Positions 1 to 5,965 of a stretch of 6,321 bases of DNA are shown here, in pieces. The stretch is from positions 1 to 6,321 of the forward strand of contig CADBND010000081.1 of the NCBI GenBank assembly GCA_902795875.1, in the 5' to 3' direction. The notes below the pieces were generated by a model. The model did no database searches. It had not been told where the DNA came from and worked only from the letters and a program-made list of their open reading frames with translations. Numbering within the stretch: the first letter of the stretch is position 1; each line of letters opens with the position of its first letter. The DNA comes from an uncultured Erysipelotrichaceae bacterium. GTDB lineage: Bacteria > Bacillota_I > Bacilli_A > Erysipelotrichales > Erysipelotrichaceae. Position numbers and translations under genes: made by a program.

Positions 1-801
1 CAGGTCGCGGCAATCGTTTGCCAGCTTGCCCCAGGACGGGATCGAAGGATCCAGACCGATACCGACGAAACTGAGGAAGCTTTCCGTGACAATGGCACTT
101 GGAACCATCGTCGTAAGATTGACGATGATCGGACCGATCGCATTGACGACCAGGTGTTTCAGAAGTATACGTGCGTGGCTTGCACCGATGACGGTCGCAG
201 CCAGCGAATATTCCATCTCCTTGATGGAACGGACCTGCTGCCTGACCTGTCTGGCCATGCCGATCCAGGATGTGAAGCATATCGCCAGCAACATGGCCGG
301 GATTGTATTACCGAAGATCATCAGGATCAGGATGACATACAACAGAGTCGGAACGGAATCCAGGATATCGACGAAACGCATCATGATCATATCCGTCCTT
401 CCACCGACATATCCGGCGATACCGCCATAGAGGATACCGATGATCAGACAGATGAAGGCGCTCGAGAACGCGATCGCCAGTGAGATACGTCCGCCATACA
501 TGACTCTTACGAATATGTCTCTGCCCAGCTTATCCGTACCGAACGGATGATCGAGCGAAGGCATTGCATTTCGGATCTCGATATTCTGGGTCTCAAAACC
601 ATATTTCGAGAAGATCGGCACCAGGATGGACATAACTACCATCACCGCCAGGAAAGCTAAGCCTATCATAGCCAGCTTGTTTTTCTTGTACCTGTCCCAG
701 GCATCCTGCAGGAAGGTCTTGGATTCCATCGCGATGAATTCGGAATTCTTTTCGCTTTCAGGAAGCAATTCGAACATTTCTTTATTGATCTTTTCAGACA
801 T
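1..801 (-). CDS. oppC: Oligopeptide ABC transporter permease, OppC type (3' end cut by window edge)
   Basis: This encodes one of the two membrane permeases of a peptide-class ABC importer; in this family it pairs with OppB and is powered by two ATPases after delivery of peptide by a lipoprotein. The visible 267 residues begin at an ATG six bases after GAGGAGG. They show a cytoplasmic N-terminus, a first membrane helix at about 45-63, the family signature HPFGTDKLGRDIF at 85-97, further helices at about 108-130 and 150-180, and the ATPase-contacting EAA-type loop at about 195-220 (EYSLAATVIGAS ... KH ... N). SFLSFVGIG then PSIPSWG near 240-257 is the usual OppC/DppC ending region. The stop codon lies beyond the left edge, so a few tens of residues are missing. 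It starts 12 bases after oppB, so the two are surely cotranscribed. The substrate-binding protein and ATPases are not in the window. Dipeptide (Dpp) or nickel (Nik) permeases are related alternatives. Confidence 0.93.
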   Translation of the reverse strand, partial: MSEKINKEMFELLPESEKNSEFIAMESKTFLQDAWDRYKKNKLAMIGLAFLAVMVVMSILVPIFSKYGFETQNIEIRNAMPSLDHPFGTDKLGRDIFVRVMYGGRISLAIAFSSAFICLIIGILYGGIAGYVGGRTDMIMMRFVDILDSVPTLLYVILILMIFGNTIPAMLLAICFTSWIGMARQVRQQVRSIKEMEYSLAATVIGASHARILLKHLVVNAIGPIIVNLTTMVPSAIVTESFLSFVGIGLDPSIPSWGKLANDCRDL

Positions 802-813
802 GTCTTGCCTCCT

Positions 814-1737
814 CTACTTATCCACCTTGATACGCGGGTCGATGATCGCGGCGACCAGGTCAGAGACCAGAGTCATGATGATGACCAGTGCGCCTAAAAG
901 GATCGTCAGACCCATGCACAACGTATAATCACGGTTCGATATCGAGTTGGTGAACTCTTTACCGATACCGGGAATGGAAAACAGTGTCTCAGTCGTAAGG
1001 GAACCGGTGATCATACCGGCAAACAACGGACCGGCGTAGGTGACGACCGGAAGAAGCGCATTCTTCAATCCGTGTTTGAATACGACCCAGAATTCTTTCG
1101 TGCCCTTGGAACGGGCAAGAGTGATATAGTCACTCGACATGACATCTCTTAACGATGACCTCGTCAGACGGGTGATCGATGAGACCGGGCTGAACGACAA
1201 AGCCAAGACAGGCATGATATAGCTTTGCGGCGAATTGAGACCGACCGTCGGAAGCAGTCGGAGCTTAACTGCCAACAGCACCATCATCAATAATGACAAC
1301 AGGAATCCCGGAACCGAGACTCCGATCGTCGTGAATACGGTGATCACCGAATTGATCCATCGTTTTCGCGTCAGGGCAGACAACACGCCAAGCACGATAC
1401 CGACGACGACAGAGAACGCGAAAGCGATCACGCCAAGTTTGGCCGTGACCGGTAAACGCAGTTTAATGATCTCCGACACCTGCTGGCCTTTCTTGGAGAT
1501 GGAGATACCGAAGTCCCCTTTCAGAACGTTCTTCATATAGATGACGTACTGTTCAGTGACCGGCTTATCCAATCCGTACTTCTCTTCCAGCGCTCTGAGC
1601 GTATCTGCTGCGATCGCTTTATTATCCCTTGAGAAAGGGCTGCCCGGCATGGCCTTCATGCCGAAAAAGACGATGGTTATCAGTACAAACATCGTAAATA
1701 CACCAAGTAACAGTCTTTTAGCGATATATTTCAGCAT
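814..1737 (-). CDS. oppB: Oligopeptide ABC transporter permease, OppB type
   Basis: This is the partner permease to OppC, forming the transmembrane channel of a peptide ABC importer in the cytoplasmic membrane. The 307-residue length is normal for the family. Visible features are an N-terminal signal-anchor helix at about 8-27, the PGSPF segment at 31-35, an extracytoplasmic loop with the conserved YGLDKPV (54-60) and GDFG (74-77) motifs, and later helices near 100-122, 131-158, 172-185, 229-250 and 273-299. The EAA loop that contacts the ATPase is at about 203-232 (DYITLARSKGT ... KH ... NALLPVV), followed by TLFSIPGIG at 251-259 and the terminal DPRIK. The ATG is chosen because AAAGGAGG (1743-1750) lies five bases upstream. 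It is the first gene of the minus-strand operon in view, preceded by a good promoter. Peptide versus dipeptide or nickel specificity cannot be read from the permease alone. Confidence 0.95.
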   Translation of the reverse strand: MLKYIAKRLLLGVFTMFVLITIVFFGMKAMPGSPFSRDNKAIAADTLRALEEKYGLDKPVTEQYVIYMKNVLKGDFGISISKKGQQVSEIIKLRLPVTAKLGVIAFAFSVVVGIVLGVLSALTRKRWINSVITVFTTIGVSVPGFLLSLLMMVLLAVKLRLLPTVGLNSPQSYIMPVLALSFSPVSSITRLTRSSLRDVMSSDYITLARSKGTKEFWVVFKHGLKNALLPVVTYAGPLFAGMITGSLTTETLFSIPGIGKEFTNSISNRDYTLCMGLTILLGALVIIMTLVSDLVAAIIDPRIKVDK

Positions 1738-1772
1738 TTACGCCTCCTTTAACATCACTTATCAATACGTTC

Positions 1773-1801
1773 ATCATAATATTATTTTCTACGTTTTTCA
1801 A
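1773..1801 (-). promoter_or_regulatory. Sigma-A-type promoter of the oppBC operon
   Basis: Reading the minus strand, TTGAAA (1801-1796) is separated by exactly 17 bases from TATGAT (1778-1773), each hexamer close to the housekeeping consensus. Transcription would begin near 1766, giving a leader of roughly 30 bases with the oppB ribosome site inside it. The spacer is AT-rich. This is a sequence match only. Confidence 0.7.
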
Positions 1802-1827
1802 GGCACTTTTCATATATATGTATATTC

Positions 1828-1853
1828 TTTTCATTAAATGAAAATTATTTTCA
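1828..1853. promoter_or_regulatory. Overlapping palindromes, candidate operator between oppB and the M24 gene
   Basis: Two perfect palindromes share a half-site. One has arms TTTTCAT and ATGAAAA around a three-base centre (1828-1844). The other is TGAAAAT-T-ATTTTCA (1839-1853), a 7-1-7 inverted repeat. The second matches the Fur-box consensus TGATAATNATTATCA at 12 of 14 arm positions. Additional TTTTCA copies lie at 1795-1800 and 1807-1812, so four same-strand copies occur in under 60 bases, two intervals being 20-21 bases (about two helical turns). The TTTTC/GAAAA arms also recall CodY half-sites, but the spacing is wrong for the standard AATTTTCWGAAAATT box. The location suits a regulator acting on either or both divergent genes. 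The identity of the regulator is inference. Confidence 0.45.
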
Positions 1854-1884
1854 ATCTCTTTTTTTATGATATCCTTTATATGTA

Positions 1885-1891
1885 AAAGGAG
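1885..1891 (+). promoter_or_regulatory. Ribosome binding site that sets the M24 gene start
   Basis: AAAGGAG lies seven bases before the ATG at 1899. Two other in-frame ATGs exist: the one at 1893 is only one base from the motif, and the one at 1866 lies upstream of it with no such motif of its own. The 1899 start is therefore preferred. A TATGAT hexamer at 1865-1870 could be this gene's -10 element, but I see no convincing -35 partner. Confidence 0.75.
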
Positions 1892-1898
1892 AATGATA

Positions 1899-3047
1899 AT
1901 GATCAGTCAAAGAAGACAAAAGTGTACGCAAGCCCTCATAGAGAGCGGACTCGATGCCCTGTTATTCGGAACGGGAGCCAATCTGCAATACATTTCCGAA
2001 ACGACTCAATTCTTCTGGCAGCGCTCCTGCATGAAAAACATGCCCGACTACTGCACCGCCTATGAGATCCCGGAAGCCCTCGCCTATCTCGATAAAAACG
2101 GCGATCTCACCATCATCACCATCCCCCGAAACAAAGACTGTTTCCCGGGATGCAACGTCGTCGTATCCTACATGGATCAGATGGAAGATACCCTGGCACC
2201 TATTATTAAAGGAAAGAAGATCGGTATCGGATCCGACCAGAACAAGTGGCTCGTTGAGACCTTACAAGCCATCGATCCCGGTATCGAGACCCAGCTCGCC
2301 GAAGAGATCTGGGACGACATCCGCTGCATCAAAGATGAAAACGAGATCAAACACATGACCTGGCTCGCCGAATTCACTGACGAAGCTGTCATGCATGTGG
2401 TAAACAATTTCAAGGAAGGCATGACGATGCGTGAAGCGGAAGACTGTCTGATGCAATATGGCTTCACCCATGGCATCGACGATTTCTCCTTCCCGCCGAC
2501 CATCGGCTTCAAGAGAAAGAACCAGATGCCTGTCGAGATCCCCTTCGACTACGACCGGGAACAGACGCTGACCAAAAGGACCGGTATTGCCTTCGACATC
2601 GGCTTCATGCATAAGGGATACTGCTCCGACTGGGGAAGATCCCTCTATTACGGGAAAGCCCCGGACATCGTCAAAGAAGGATATCGGGCACTCCACCACG
2701 GCCAGCTGAACATGATCTCCAAGATCAAACCCTATGAGACCAACATCAACCAGCTCTACGGCTATATCTTGGAAGGCGTATCTGAATTCGGCTATCAGGA
2801 CTACCTGCGCTTCCGCGATTCGGGCGGACTGGGACACCAGATCGGTATCGACTGTCATGAACATCCGCTGGTAAACAACGGCGTCGACTATGTCTTGAAA
2901 CCCGGCATGATCTTCTGCAGTGAACCGAAGATGATCTACTACGGCATCATGTATATGCGTATCGAAGACATGATCCTCGTCACGGAAGACGGAGCCGTAT
3001 CCTTATCCAAATTCCCGCGCGACATGTTCGAGATCTGTGCAGATTGA
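1899..3047 (+). CDS. M24-family metallopeptidase, Xaa-Pro peptidase/creatinase-like
   Basis: This 382-residue protein has the two-domain layout of prolidase, aminopeptidase P and creatinase: an N-terminal creatinase-like domain (about 1-140) and a C-terminal pita-bread domain. All five metal ligands of family M24 are present in their usual motifs: D233 and D244 (FDIGF ... CSDWGR, the normal 11-residue spacing), H313 (GLGHQIG), E342 (FCSEP) and E356 (MRIEDM). H320 in the HEHP motif matches a conserved substrate-side histidine. Likely chemistry is metal-dependent cleavage next to proline in short peptides. No signal peptide is visible, so it should be cytoplasmic. Unusual points from a gap-free hand alignment to E. 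coli PepP are F216 where a catalytic-site His (H243) is expected, and SDWGR instead of SDxTR. It is divergent from the opp operon and followed by its own strong terminator, so it is probably monocistronic. Family is secure; substrate is not. Confidence 0.9.
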   Translation: MISQRRQKCTQALIESGLDALLFGTGANLQYISETTQFFWQRSCMKNMPDYCTAYEIPEALAYLDKNGDLTIITIPRNKDCFPGCNVVVSYMDQMEDTLAPIIKGKKIGIGSDQNKWLVETLQAIDPGIETQLAEEIWDDIRCIKDENEIKHMTWLAEFTDEAVMHVVNNFKEGMTMREAEDCLMQYGFTHGIDDFSFPPTIGFKRKNQMPVEIPFDYDREQTLTKRTGIAFDIGFMHKGYCSDWGRSLYYGKAPDIVKEGYRALHHGQLNMISKIKPYETNINQLYGYILEGVSEFGYQDYLRFRDSGGLGHQIGIDCHEHPLVNNGVDYVLKPGMIFCSEPKMIYYGIMYMRIEDMILVTEDGAVSLSKFPRDMFEICAD

Positions 3048-3067
3048 TCCATCATACAAAACTCATG

Positions 3068-3106
3068 AAAATACCGTTTCCTGCGAAACGGTATTTTTCT
3101 TTCTTT
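3068..3106. terminator. Strong intrinsic terminator between convergent genes
   Basis: A perfect 13-base-pair stem (3068-3080 with 3085-3097, core ACCGTTTC/GAAACGGT) closes a four-base CTGC loop and is followed on the plus strand by a long T-rich tract to about 3110. It starts 20 bases after the M24 stop codon. Read on the minus strand, the same hairpin is followed by TTTT only, so it may also stop transcription of the nitroreductase gene, whose stop codon is about 23 bases from the stem. Confidence 0.93.
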
Positions 3107-3119
3107 TTTATTTCAGGAA

Positions 3120-3944
3120 CTAGAGCCCCTGTTCCTTTACGAACGCGTAGAAGTCTTTCTCCTTCTGTTCATCCTTCACGCTCACCGTTCCAACCGGATG
3201 GGCATAGAAGATGGTCTCATTCTCGCCATCGAGCCCGAACACCTCATCACAATACTTTCCATCCACAGAACCGATCGCACAGCCACCAAGTCCCAGTGCC
3301 GTAGAAGCCAGATAGATGTTTTCTGTGATATGACCCGCATCGATCTGGGCGACATTGTGGGCATAGATCCCATAACGCCACTCCACCCGATAGAAATCGA
3401 TACTGAAATAGAAGACGACATTCGCCCTCTCCACCCAGATCTGTCTTTCCAGAGAAACGTTGATGAAATCCCTCAGATCGTCGACCTTCTTCAGGAATTC
3501 GATCTTATGTCCCATCGGCAGATAATGATAAAGACCGTCTTCCAAAGACTCCACATTCTGTATCGCCATATAGGTCTCAAACTGATGTCTCGCCCCTCCA
3601 CAGGGAACCGTGCGAAGTGTCGCATACGACTTTCCCCGGATATCCTTGATGCCCTGGCAAGTCCAAAGCAGATAGGACAGCTGTTTCAAAGACATCGTCT
3701 CCTCCGTGAAGACCCTGTGCGAGCTCCGGGAATTGACGATCGTCAGAAAATCTGTTTCCTTTTCGATCCCCTCAAAATCCATGGGCAGATCAATGATCTG
3801 ATCGCTCATCGGCGCTTTCACCAAAGCAGGCTGCGGCTTCTTCAGCTCCTGATCGCTCTTGTAGTCGGGATAAGTGATACCGTATCCTCTTCTGATCTGC
3901 GCTCTTCCTTTTTCGATAAGTCTTTGAATCTCTTTTTCTTCCAT
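3120..3944 (-). CDS. SagB-type nitroreductase family oxidoreductase
   Basis: This 274-residue protein belongs to the FMN-dependent nitroreductase fold and resembles the SagB-type dehydrogenase branch. The SagB-like features in order are NSRSSHRVF (71-79, the phosphate/FMN-binding RSS.R motif), LSYLLWTCQGI (89-99), RTVPCGGARH (111-120, usually PSAGARHP or similar), a GLYHY turn (137-141), and the C-terminal core DAGHITENIYLAS ... ALGLGGCAIGSVD (202-228). Family members oxidise or reduce with flavin; true SagB enzymes oxidise azolines in peptide natural products. Here there is no cyclodehydratase, precursor peptide or transporter beside it, so a stand-alone redox role is more likely. No signal peptide or membrane segment is visible. 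It is convergent with the M24 gene and divergent from the S10 gene. The ATG start is preferred over the upstream GTG at 3962 because AGGTGG lies seven bases before it. Confidence 0.87.
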   Translation of the reverse strand: MEEKEIQRLIEKGRAQIRRGYGITYPDYKSDQELKKPQPALVKAPMSDQIIDLPMDFEGIEKETDFLTIVNSRSSHRVFTEETMSLKQLSYLLWTCQGIKDIRGKSYATLRTVPCGGARHQFETYMAIQNVESLEDGLYHYLPMGHKIEFLKKVDDLRDFINVSLERQIWVERANVVFYFSIDFYRVEWRYGIYAHNVAQIDAGHITENIYLASTALGLGGCAIGSVDGKYCDEVFGLDGENETIFYAHPVGTVSVKDEQKEKDFYAFVKEQGL

Positions 3945-3951
3945 TGTTTTT

Positions 3952-3957
3952 CCACCT
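3952..3957 (-). promoter_or_regulatory. Ribosome binding site that sets the nitroreductase start
   Basis: On the minus strand AGGTGG is followed after seven bases by the ATG ending at 3944. It lies inside the six extra codons that an upstream GTG start would add, and no comparable motif precedes that GTG. A minus-strand TAAAAT a little further upstream could be the -10 element, but its -35 partner (CAGACA, 18-base spacer) is weak. Confidence 0.6.
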
Positions 3958-3988
3958 GCCACTTCATTTTAACAAGTTCCACAGGTCC

Positions 3989-4018
3989 TTGTCTGCCTTA
4001 TGATCCTCCCTTTATGTT
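3989..4018 (+). promoter_or_regulatory. Candidate promoter of the S10-membrane protein operon
   Basis: TTGTCT (3989-3994) is followed after 17-18 bases by TTATGT/TATGTT (4012-4018). Each hexamer matches the housekeeping consensus at about four of six positions, so this is only moderately good. Transcription would start near 4025 and leave a leader of about 20 bases containing the ribosome site. The region lies in the 101-base divergent gap shared with the nitroreductase gene. Confidence 0.4.
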
Positions 4019-4033
4019 AAGATGTGTTTAAGT

Positions 4034-4045
4034 AAAGGAGCTCCT
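4034..4045 (+). promoter_or_regulatory. Ribosome binding site of the S10 gene, inside a palindrome
   Basis: AAAGGAG (4034-4040) sits five bases before the ATG at 4046, which makes that start much better than the in-frame ATG at 4022, which lies upstream of this motif and lacks one of its own. The motif is part of the exact ten-base palindrome AGGAGCTCCT (4036-4045), so the Shine-Dalgarno is complementary to the bases that immediately follow it; with no loop it cannot fold as a normal hairpin. Confidence 0.8.
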
Positions 4046-5497
4046 ATGATCTACAATACCGAAACCTTTAAAACAGAAAAATTCACACCGGCAAGATTTG
4101 AGTCGCAAGGCTCGATCACATTGCACGGAAAGAAGATCCCCTATCACACAGTCAGTGAAGACAACGTCTTCTACAACGCCAAAGGCGATCCCATCGCCTC
4201 GATCTTCTCCTATTCCTATTTCCGCAGCGACGTCAAAGATACCCGCAACCGTCCGGTCGTCTTCGCCTACAACGGCGGACCGGGCTCTTCCTGTATGTAT
4301 GTCCACGCCGGTTTCCTGGGAGCCCGCAGGATCACTTATGGACAGCCTGACCGTCCGACCTCTTTTGGACCCTATGAAGTCATCGACAACAAGGAATGTC
4401 TGCTCGACATCGCCGACCTCGTCCTGGTCGATCCGGTAGGTACCGGCTATGGTGTACTGATCGATCCGGAAGAAGGAAAGAACTTCTTAGGCATTGAAGA
4501 AGATGCGGAAGCTCTTCTCAACTTCATCGAAGCGTGGTTGCGCAGATATGACAGGATGCTGTCACCGAAATATCTGGTCGGAGAAAGCTACGGCTGCACA
4601 AGATCTGCCGAAGCTGCCGGTATCGCCGCAACCCATGGCAAAGAGAGATCCTATGGCATCTCTTTCGACGGCATCGTCTTTATAGGCAACACCGTCACCG
4701 TCGGCGAATACTTTGGACAAGGTCTGCCTGTCGAACGTTCCGTCATCGGCTTCCCCACCTATGCCGCCGTCAACTGGTTCCACAACAAGCCTTCCCGCAA
4801 GAAAGTCGAAGACTTCGTCAAAGAAGCCAAGAAATTCGCAGACGAAGAATACTTCCCTGCCCTATACAAAGGCGAAGACATCACGAAAACCGAAAAGGAA
4901 CACATCCTGGAACGTGTCAGCTATTATACAGGCGTATCCAGAGAATACCTGATCCGCAACGGCCTAAAGATCGACGATGCGACCTTCCGTCAGGAAGTCC
5001 TCAAACGCAAAGGCAAATCCGTATCCCGATACGACGGACGCATGACCAGAGACCAGCTTGAACCGGAAGTCGATGAGCAGCAGAAAGCTCTCTGGGACGA
5101 TGCGACAGACGACCGTTACAGCACTTACTTCTATGCCGCCACCGTCGGCGATCTGCTTCCCGGACTTGGCATCAAACTTGACCGCAACTACGTCAGTTCC
5201 ACCAACTACTATATGGACTGGAACCGCACCGTCAAAAACGGCACGACCGGCGAACAGTTACGCAACGCCATGACCAGAAGACACGGCATGCGCGCATTCT
5301 TCGCCAACGGCTGGTACGATCTGTGTACGGAAACGGGCTATGTCTACCACACGCTGTCCCATGCGGGACTTCCGAAGGATCGCACCTTCTTCAAAGGATA
5401 CAAGTCCGGACACATGATCTACATCGGTGAAGACAACATCAAAGAACTCACAGACGACATCCGCAAGTTCCTGCTCGGAGAAGATCCTGCAAAATAA
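4046..5497 (+). CDS. Serine carboxypeptidase, family S10, no signal peptide
   Basis: This 483-residue alpha/beta-hydrolase matches the bacterial branch of the carboxypeptidase Y family, which removes C-terminal residues from peptides. NGGPGSS at 76-82 supplies the oxyanion hole and the Asn that binds the substrate carboxylate. DPVGTGYG at 129-136 is a family signature. GESYG at 179-183 carries the nucleophile S181 and the preceding carboxylate-binding Glu. D425 in NGWYDLC aligns with the catalytic Asp of carboxypeptidase Y (GDKDFIC), and H456 in SGHM is the catalytic His, so the triad is complete. A helical insert of about 150 residues (roughly 240-400) forms the cap over the active site. Most characterised S10 enzymes are secreted or lysosomal; this one begins MIYNTETFKTEKF with no hydrophobic leader, so it looks cytoplasmic. 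It is the first gene of an operon with the membrane protein 12 bases downstream. Family assignment is secure; the peptide substrate is unknown. Confidence 0.93.
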   Translation: MIYNTETFKTEKFTPARFESQGSITLHGKKIPYHTVSEDNVFYNAKGDPIASIFSYSYFRSDVKDTRNRPVVFAYNGGPGSSCMYVHAGFLGARRITYGQPDRPTSFGPYEVIDNKECLLDIADLVLVDPVGTGYGVLIDPEEGKNFLGIEEDAEALLNFIEAWLRRYDRMLSPKYLVGESYGCTRSAEAAGIAATHGKERSYGISFDGIVFIGNTVTVGEYFGQGLPVERSVIGFPTYAAVNWFHNKPSRKKVEDFVKEAKKFADEEYFPALYKGEDITKTEKEHILERVSYYTGVSREYLIRNGLKIDDATFRQEVLKRKGKSVSRYDGRMTRDQLEPEVDEQQKALWDDATDDRYSTYFYAATVGDLLPGLGIKLDRNYVSSTNYYMDWNRTVKNGTTGEQLRNAMTRRHGMRAFFANGWYDLCTETGYVYHTLSHAGLPKDRTFFKGYKSGHMIYIGEDNIKELTDDIRKFLLGEDPAK

Positions 5498-5509
5498 AAG
5501 GAGTCCGCA

Positions 5510-5965
5510 ATGAATCTTGATACAAGCAAGAAGATCCTGAAGATCATCGGTATCCTTACGATGATCGGTGCATCGCTGACCATCCTTCTCGGGATCGTCG
5601 CCTTCATGGGCATCCATGCCGGCGTCGCTGATCCGATGATCGAAAACGACATCGGAGTGGAAGAAGGCATCGGCATGATGACCCTCGGCGGCATCCTCTT
5701 CCTTGCCCTCGGTGTCATCAACCTGATCAGTGGCATCGTTGCCTTCCTCGCCGGAAGCAAAGCCACAAAAAATCTGGCTGCGGCAGCCATGCTATTTGAA
5801 GCACTAAGCTCCATCGGAGCGATCGCCAACCTCTTCCAGGCAGGACAGACGAGATCGCAGATCATCAGCGGTGTACTCAATATCCTGATCAACGTATGGG
5901 CAGTCTACGCCGCCTATATCGTCCGAAAAAACGCTGTCGAAAAAGAAACAGAAGAAATAAAGTAA
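5510..5965 (+). CDS. Small four-helix membrane protein of unknown function
   Basis: I do not recognise the family. The 151 residues form four clear hydrophobic segments at about 12-34, 54-82, 88-109 and 117-138, rich in Gly, Ala and Ile. A lysine-containing N-terminus (DTSKKILK) and a charged C-terminal tail (RKNAVEKETEEIK) suggest both ends are cytoplasmic. The loop between helices 1 and 2 (about 40-53) is acidic (D, E, E, D, E). No enzyme motif is visible. The start is supported by AAAGGAG six bases upstream, and the gene begins 12 bases after the S10 stop, so the two are almost certainly cotranscribed. The coupling suggests some link to the S10 enzyme, for example anchoring or a membrane stress role, but this is inference. 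The last 52 bases overlap the convergent M20 reading frame. Confidence 0.85.
   Translation: MNLDTSKKILKIIGILTMIGASLTILLGIVAFMGIHAGVADPMIENDIGVEEGIGMMTLGGILFLALGVINLISGIVAFLAGSKATKNLAAAAMLFEALSSIGAIANLFQAGQTRSQIISGVLNILINVWAVYAAYIVRKNAVEKETEEIK

Noticed and set aside
1645..1663. Inverted repeat CGGCATG/CATGCCG inside oppB
   Set aside because: It encodes the conserved MKAMPG stretch, and on the oppB strand no T-run follows it, so it is probably a coding coincidence rather than a terminator or attenuator.
2262..2864. Minus-strand open frame of 200 codons inside the M24 gene
   Set aside because: The plus strand carries all M24 metal-ligand motifs here, and the antisense frame lacks a ribosome site and family features; it is a codon-bias shadow.
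3120..3944. Possible azole-containing peptide (RiPP) cluster around the SagB-like gene
   Set aside because: No YcaO/SagD, SagC, precursor peptide or dedicated exporter is present, and the gaps on both sides are too small to hide one.
4004..4011. Minus-strand AGGGAGGA resembling a Shine-Dalgarno upstream of the nitroreductase gene
   Set aside because: No ATG, GTG or TTG start lies at a suitable distance, and the nearest short frame just overlaps the nitroreductase gene. It could be chance in a purine-rich stretch.
3198..4031. Plus-strand open frame of 277 codons antisense to the nitroreductase gene
   Set aside because: The opposite strand encodes a clear nitroreductase with family motifs. 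The antisense frame has no ribosome site and no recognisable domain, and would run into the S10 promoter region.
4016..4032. Near-direct repeat GTTAAG / GTTTAAG ten bases apart before the S10 gene
   Set aside because: The units are short and inexact, in AT-rich leader DNA, with no palindromic character. Too weak to call an operator.
5419..5892. Minus-strand open frame of 157 codons across the S10 end and the membrane-protein gene
   Set aside because: It is antisense to two well-supported, closely spaced plus-strand genes with good ribosome sites, and its hydrophobicity is what the complement of a membrane gene gives.
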